From Talaromyces rugulosus (Eukaryota > Ascomycota > Eurotiomycetes > Eurotiales > Trichocomaceae): a stretch of 64,000 bases of DNA. This document shows positions 56,408-64,000 of this stretch, one piece after another (the first letter of the stretch is position 1; each line of letters starts with the position of its first letter). The notes beneath the pieces are model-generated. The model had not been told where the DNA came from. It ran no database searches and saw only the letters and a list, made by a program, of their open reading frames with translations. The stretch is taken from assembly GCF_013368755.1 (NCBI RefSeq), contig NC_049566.1, positions 2,604,001 to 2,668,000 on the forward strand, given 5' to 3'. Made by a program: the position numbers and the translations under genes.

Positions 56408-57428
56408 AGGATATATGTCAGCGCTTGAAGATGTGTAGGTAAGAGAGAGTGTGTGTTGATAGACATGCTATCATAGAATTATCAAGTGTGGACCGGTATA
56501 TATGATAAATCTATTATCTCTATATTGACGTCCCTTGGGGAGCTCACTCATAATATCAATTTATTAATCGACCACCCACATGGTGTTTCTACTACCATAG
56601 CCACCACTCAAATGTCCAGCTGTGTAACTTCAAGTAGGTAAGCAAGTCTTAGGTCGCAATCCTGGGCAATAATAGTATTCGCGTATTTCTCACCATTCCC
56701 AATCCGGAATGTCATGAGAGTCCACACCAAGACGTGTGAAAGCGACTTGTCTTTTATCTTCTGCCACGCTCATCTAATTGAAGACAGTTTTCTCTCGATT
56801 TTTTTAATATTACGTAGGATTTTTAATTCATATCTCTACCTCAACCACCGCATCCTACGGCCTTTTATCTTCAATATTACGGTACTACAACGGAAGGGAT
56901 CTGCCCTTGCCAAGGTCTTTATCTCCCTCGGCCCATATCAACGAACAGTCTTATCAAAAACGCCAAGGCAGACACGTCGTGATCCTGATCATCCTGTACG
57001 TAATATGAGTATGCGCCGATTTTACTGGCCGGAAATGCTGTAGCTTCCAGAACAAGACACAACCCAGCCTTGGCGCCAAGCCAATTGCGCTCTCCGCTGT
57101 TGGGCCCGCGCCCTGCTATGGTCGCATTTGTATTTCCCGAGACGCCCAAGGCTGTCCTGTTTTTTACGCCGCTCAAGAGCTGATTCGTGCAGGCTCCAGA
57201 TAATAACAATGCCCCCCCAGGCATGGGCCCATGTGGCTTGCAAGTTAGTCCGTCACGCTTGCCCACCCCGCAACATACGCTACATGGATTTAAATACCTA
57301 AGGAGAGCGCTGCAAACGGGCCCTTCTCCAGTCGTATCTTATTTTTTTTCCTCCTGCATCCTTAAGCACGATCGTGGCAGGGGTTTGCGTGAGAGATTCT
57401 ATTCTCCCTAGCACTAGCTCCATCTACG
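56408..57428. other. Intergenic, 1 kb
   Basis: 3' region of the sugar porter and promoter of the amino-acid permease. The stretch 57270-57410 is the likely core promoter and leader. No gene seen. Confidence 0.6.
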
Positions 57429-59350
57429 ATGGGTGCTTTCGAAGATTCCGGCATATTCAAGCGCAAGCATGAGTCGAGTGCTAATGTTATTGCGGCTGAG
57501 GAAGGTGTCATGGTCACTGAGCCTGATGGCCATGAACTTCACCGCGCCCTCAAGGCTCGTCATATCACGATGATCGGTATACTCCTTTTTTTCTTTCTTA
57601 TTAAGGTCCAATACAGAGTCATCGAGCTGACGAGTAAAAAGCCATTGGAGGCGCGATTGGTACAGGTTTGATCATTGGGACTGGTTCAGCTCTCCAAAAG
57701 TAAGTTACCCCGATGAAAGAAGCGTCCACCCTATAGCTAACATTTCAACGTTAGGGCTGGCGTAAGTGGTACTTTATATCCACGGGAACCGACGTTATCT
57801 CTGACCTTTTTTTTTTTTTTTAAATAGCCCGCGTCCATTTTGATCTCGTATTCCATGGTCGGCATGGTCGTGTATATGGTCATGTGCGGTCTAGGGGAGA
57901 TGGCTTCCTGGTTGCCACTTGCCTCTGGCTTTACTGGTTATGCAGTGCGCTTCTGCGACCCAGCTCTAGGGTTTGCTTTGGGCTATACGTACGTTTCCTA
58001 GGACTACTTTTTGCGCATTGAGGCTTACAACATTATTTGGCGTTCAATAGATACTGGTTCAAATATATCATCGTCACGCCGAATCAATTAACTGCTGGTG
58101 CATTGGTGATCAAGTTCTGGGATCCCGACGGGCGAGTCAATGCAGGTGTCTGGATTACTATATTTCTCGTGTTGATCGTGAGCATCAACTACTTTGGGAT
58201 CCAGTTCTTTGGCGAGTTTGAGTTCTGGCTTTCGTCCTTCAAAGTCATTGTCATCCTGGGACTGATTCTGCTGTCCTTCATCTTGATGCTCGGTGGCGGC
58301 CCGACCCATGACCGAAAAGGGTTCAGATACTGGAAGAATCCCGGCGCATTCAATACATACATTGACGATGGCGCAGCCGGCAGATTCTACGCGTTCTGGG
58401 CCACCATGGTCTCTGCCACATTCGCCTACCTGGGTACCGAGTTGGTGGGAGTGACCGTGGGCGAGGCGCAAAACCCGCGCAAGACGATCCCTCGCGCCAT
58501 CAAGTTGACGTTTTACCGCATCGTCGTTTTCTACATTCTCAGTGTACTGCTTGTTGGCACGCTTGTGCCGTACGATTCGCCGGATCTGATTTTTGCAAAT
58601 AAGCAATCCAACTCGGCTGCGGCGTCGCCCTTTGTAGTTGCCATTGAGAGCGCGGGCATTGACGTTCTTCCACACATTCTCAACGCTTGTATCCTGTTAT
58701 TTGTCTTCTCGGCGGCCAACTCGGATCTGTACATTGCCACCAGGACGATTTATGGTCTTTCAAAGGAGGGCAAAGCACCAGAATTCTTATCGCGGACCAA
58801 CAGTCGTGGCGTGCCGGTGTATGCCCTTGGCCTTTGCTCTGCTATTGCATGCATTGCCTACATGAACGTCACCAACGACTCCAAAACCGTGTTCAGCTAC
58901 TTTGTCGACTTGGTTACAGTGTTTGGCCTCCTCAGTTGGATTTCCCTTCTGGTCACACACATCTACTTCGTCCGGGCCCGCAAAGCGCAAAACGTGCCAG
59001 AGAGCGATCTCGCCTACAAAGCGCCCTTTGGCGTAGCCGGCTCGTACTGCGCTCTCGCCTTTTGCATTCTGATCTGCCTGACCAAGAGCTACGACGTGTT
59101 CACTGTTCATTTCAACTACAAAAAATTCATCACGGGTTATCTGGGCATTCCACTATACCTGATCCTCATCTTTGGGTACAAGATTGTGACCAAGAGCAAA
59201 ACTGTCGCGCCGCACGAGGCGGATTTGTGGAGTGGCAAGGATGCGGTGGATCGCGAGGAGGCAGAGTTTCTGGCGCGCAAGGCGGAGCATGAGGAGAAGC
59301 ATGCTGGTGCGAATTGGTTCTATCGCACCTTTGTATCGTGGCTGTTTTGA
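57429..59350 (+). CDS. Amino-acid permease, YAT (yeast amino acid transporter) family
   Basis: Exons 57429-57576, 57642-57699, 57755-57761 (7 nt), 57828-57988 and 58051-59350 give 557 aa. The spliced N-terminal core reads MIAIGGAIGTGLIIGTGSAL, the TM1 signature of the family. It then continues QKAGPASILISYSMVGMVVY, where the KAG is supplied by the 7-nt exon. Further marks are GEMASWLP, FWATMVSATFAYLGTELVGV with GEAQNPRKTIPRAIK, SAANSDLYIATRTIYGLSKEGKAP, and the C-terminal helices with a long charged tail. Such permeases import amino acids with protons across the plasma membrane and are usually under nitrogen control. Broad or narrow specificity cannot be told. Confidence 0.94.
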
Positions 59351-59812
59351 GAACGGAACAAGTCTGCAGGAGTTGGTGAAAGATGTCTTCAAATGTTCAA
59401 TGTTGTCTGTCGGTCGTTGGAGGTTGGCTTGATATACATGTGTATAGATTAGGAATAATATAAGATTATGCTCTACAAATGAACATCTATGGATTACGGG
59501 ACACTATCAATTGATACATATGTACAACAATGAACAGTTGACATTGAATAAGTAAACGAATTGAATATCCCAGTTATTAGAGGACGCAGATTTAAAAAAA
59601 AAAAAAAAAGAGGTTAATGACAAAGGAAATGCATTGTCTAGCCTGGCAGATCGGCTAGGGGTCTATTTTTACAACTGACACACAGCTCCATTCATTCCAT
59701 GGAAACTTCAGATCCTTTTTCTTTTATACGGGTAATATACACACGCGCTAAAAGAAAGCGGAGACAAATGCAAATAACAAAGAAATGGGAGCAGTGGCAG
59801 ATATTACATCAT
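59351..59812. other. Intergenic between convergent permease and ATP synthase genes
   Basis: Two 3' regions. It contains a run of 16 A at about 59594-59609 and the words CAATTGATACATATGTACAAC near 59508, similar in style to AT-rich stretches at 25.9 kb and 62.7 kb. Confidence 0.55.
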
Positions 59813-61866
<2,054 letters not shown>

Positions 61867-62951
61867 TATGATGGGTGTTTAAGAGCGAGAGGATACGGGG
61901 GGAGGAGAGTAGAGATGCGAGGTTGGCAGCTTTGCCAGAGGTGTTGGAAGAGAAGGGAGAGAGAGTCTTGCAGCGCCCGTCGCCCGCTGACCGTGTCCAC
62001 TCGCGGCGCGACGTTGTTCCGGATCCCGTGACCCGACTGCACCCGAGGGACGAGTATGGCTTTGTTGCAGACGGCCCATGGGGTTATTTTTGATTTTTTG
62101 ATTTTTGTATGTATTTTTTTGTGTTTAATATCATGTTTGTATTTATTTACTGTATGCTTGATTTTGGCTGCGTCACCACCGCCTGACCGCGGCAATGGAG
62201 GCACCCGGAAAACTCTGCTCTCGGAGCTCATAAACGAACTAAGCTAAAAGCTCCGGCAGCCAATGAGGCCACGTCGGGATCCTGCGTTTCCCGTACAACG
62301 TGTTCTTCTCATCGTTACATATAGGATAATAATAATCAATTGATTCAAAAAATGTTTGGTGTGGATTGTCAGCATATTATGAGTAGCTGTCAACTATTAT
62401 ATTACCAATTGATGTTAATTGCATGGAACATTTAACCATTGAATGTTGAATGCGGCACATATAGCCGAGGGTTCCGGATATGTATACTACACAAGTACGT
62501 ATCCTTGATGCAACATTTGAAGTTCAATTAATGCCAGATTCAAAGGTTGACTTTTTAAAAACCTAGAATAATTGCTTCAATTGATTGACACAACAAAATC
62601 ATATCAAATCAATTGCAACATTAACTAATGACAGCGGCAATACCAGACGCATATAACATGTACAACAACGCCTGCACGTGGTAGCTTTACTGCATCAATT
62701 GATCAATTGATATGTGTACCACAATCAATTTACTTGCTTCTTAGCCATCTTATTCAATATTACTCAACAGTCTAAAACAAAGGAAATGGATTGATTATAG
62801 CACAGTAGACAGTACATGTTTTGATCAGTTTCCAAGGGAGAAGAGCGAGGGAACGAGGCCACAAGCCACGGTGCCGAGGATATACAACAGTTTGCAGACC
62901 GAGAGAAAGCCCCGCCAATTCTCCTGTCCAGGGTCCAGTCTAGTGGATAAT
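61867..62951. other. Promoter region of atp2, 1.1 kb
   Basis: Non-coding. The first 250 bases next to atp2 are GC-rich, the rest AT-rich, with repeated CAATTGAT words near 62380-62760 (for example CAATTGATCAATTGAT near 62697). Confidence 0.55.
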
Positions 62952-63642
62952 TTATTGAGTCTTTTCGGGGGCGCTCTGCACGAAACCCTCGCCCTGGTAA
63001 CCCTCACTGCTGATACCGGTGATGGGGTCCATCTTCTCTCTCTGTAGCAGCATTGTTAGCACATATCTCTATATAGATATAGATAGATATATATATATAT
63101 ATATAAAAGGGAACGAACCAGGGCATATTCATTGCTAGCCTCTTGCCATTCCTTGGTCATTGTGCGAGGAGGAGAGCCGGCAAAGAAACGAGTAGAGTAG
63201 AAGATGGCGACCGAAGCAGCGACCAGCTGGGTGACCTTGGAGAAGATCTTCCAGCCCTCGCCCTTGGGGGTTTCCTTGCGGGGACCGTGGGCTCCGAATG
63301 CGATCCAGTAGGCTGTATAATATACACCGTGAGTGACGGGAGCAACACAAAGAGCAACAAGAAGCAAAACATACCGGCCTTCTTCTCCTGAAGGGTCAGC
63401 TCGTGCCAGTTCACCTTCATACGATCCCGGAGCTGCATCCACAAGTCGGCCTGTTCCTGCGGCGGCAAGTCCTCCCAGCGCTTCTCGATGCCGGCGAGTG
63501 TGGGATTGGCAATGGCGTGGCCGGACGAGAGACGAGTCTGCTGGGCAACAGCAGCAGCAGGGGCAGCGAATCGGGCCATGGGAGCGGCGGACGACCGGAC
63601 AGCAGCGCCGCTGACGGCCTGCGAGGCGTAGCGAAGAGACAT
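62952..63642 (-). CDS. cox5: Cytochrome c oxidase subunit, COX4/Cox5 type
   Basis: Minus-strand exons 63375-63642, 63119-63312 and 62952-63041 give 183 aa. The start has a mitochondrial presequence (MSLRYASQAVSGAAVRSSAA, no acidic residues). Then come IANPTLAGIEKRWEDLPPQE and WMQLRDRMKVNWHELTLQEK, AYWIAFGAHGPRKETPKGEG, the single membrane helix VTQLVAASVAIFYSTRFFAG, and the C-terminal MTKEWQEASNEYALREKMDP with GISSEGYQGEG. This matches mammalian COX4 and yeast Cox5 throughout. It is a nuclear-encoded subunit of respiratory complex IV, inserted in the inner mitochondrial membrane. The second intron has the weak donor GTTCGT and an (AT)n tract. Codon bias is high, as in atp2. Confidence 0.95.
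63073..63105. repeat. AT-rich (AT)n microsatellite in cox5 intron 2
   Basis: A run of TATATATA with TAGATA interruptions lies just after the donor of the 63042-63118 intron. Confidence 0.8.
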
Positions 63643-64000
63643 TGTGGGTGAGAAGTTGAGGAAGAAAAAAAAAAGGGAATTGAGGCGACAGGCGGCCGAA
63701 ATGCGACAGAGCCGAACCGATAGTCGATCGGACAACAGAGAGAGCAGAAAAAAGTCGAGGTCGAGGGCGCGTGGTGGAGTAGAGAGGGTCGGCCAGGAGG
63801 GACGGACGTGGTTGAGTTGAGGTCGCTGGCGGTTGAAGCTGGTTTGAGGTCGAAGTCTGACGGGCGCCTTTTGCTCCGCGCTCATTGGCCCAGGTGCGCG
63901 GCCCGCTCGGTCGGACCCGAATCTTTGCCGTGACTTGATACTGTATTGGTCGGTATGTACGGTATTTTATACATTCCACTACAGCGATTTATTATATTCT
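63643..64000. other. Upstream region of cox5 to window end
   Basis: Leader and promoter. C/T-rich and GC-rich near the start codon on the coding strand. No other gene begins in the window. Confidence 0.6.

Noticed and set aside
58088..58675. 195-codon minus-strand frame opposite the amino-acid permease
   Set aside because: Shadow of a well-supported YAT family exon with strong codon bias.
63056..63979. 307-codon minus-strand frame overlapping cox5
   Set aside because: It runs through the cox5 introns and leader in another frame. The COX4-type reading is unambiguous.

Overview
The window is nuclear DNA of a filamentous ascomycete, most likely Eurotiomycetes (an Aspergillus/Penicillium/Talaromyces-type genome). 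The evidence is the intron style (mostly 49-82 bp, GT..AG, with CTAAC/CTAAT-like branch sites), the fungal families present (Zn2Cys6 regulators, GH71 alpha-1,3-glucanase, MFS sugar and DHA1 carriers, GPI-anchored Ser/Thr/Pro-rich wall protein), and nuclear genes for mitochondrial proteins (F1-beta, COX4-type subunit). Exon coordinates were worked out by hand from splice sites. In every multi-exon model the exon lengths and phases close exactly, but no transcript or homology search was run.

Layout. 1-1595: 3' part of a cytochrome P450. 1838-3514 (-): alpha-glucoside-type sugar permease. 4705-5292: GNAT acetyltransferase. 7488-9435: fungal-specific regulator without a visible DNA-binding domain. 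10398-12147: DHA1-type MFS exporter, convergent with a secreted lipase at 12695-14053 (-). 15028-16237 (-): epoxide-hydrolase-like alpha/beta hydrolase with two micro-exons. 18054-19504: GH71 glucanase, convergent with a large repeat-built GPI wall protein at 20192-23125 (-). 26963-27574 (-): glyoxalase-fold protein. 28165-29136 (-): SDR. 30529-32146: complete P450, convergent with a full ABCC transporter at 32748-37419 (-). 37909-38739 (-): secreted class-2 lipase. 39739-41973 (-): Zn2Cys6 regulator. 43400-44987 (-): Dal5-like anion:cation symporter. 46553-47515 (-): protein built of about 16-residue solenoid-like repeats. 49464-51076: second Zn2Cys6 regulator. 51168-53384 (-): serine carboxypeptidase. 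54483-56407: sugar porter. 57429-59350: YAT amino-acid permease. 59813-61866 (-): ATP synthase beta. 62952-63642 (-): cytochrome c oxidase COX4-type subunit.

Functionally the first 58 kb is accessory: nutrient uptake, secreted hydrolases, oxidoreductases, detoxification transport and regulators. The last 4 kb is core respiratory housekeeping. No polyketide synthase, NRPS, terpene synthase, transposase, rRNA, intact tRNA or CRISPR array was seen.

The most unusual items are the wall-protein gene made of repeated, symmetric phase 1-1 exons, the solenoid-repeat protein at 46.5-47.5 kb, three very short internal exons (9 and 10 nt in the hydrolase, 7 nt in the permease), and a local cluster of a TACGGAGTA/TACTCCGTA motif at 6.1-6.6 kb.
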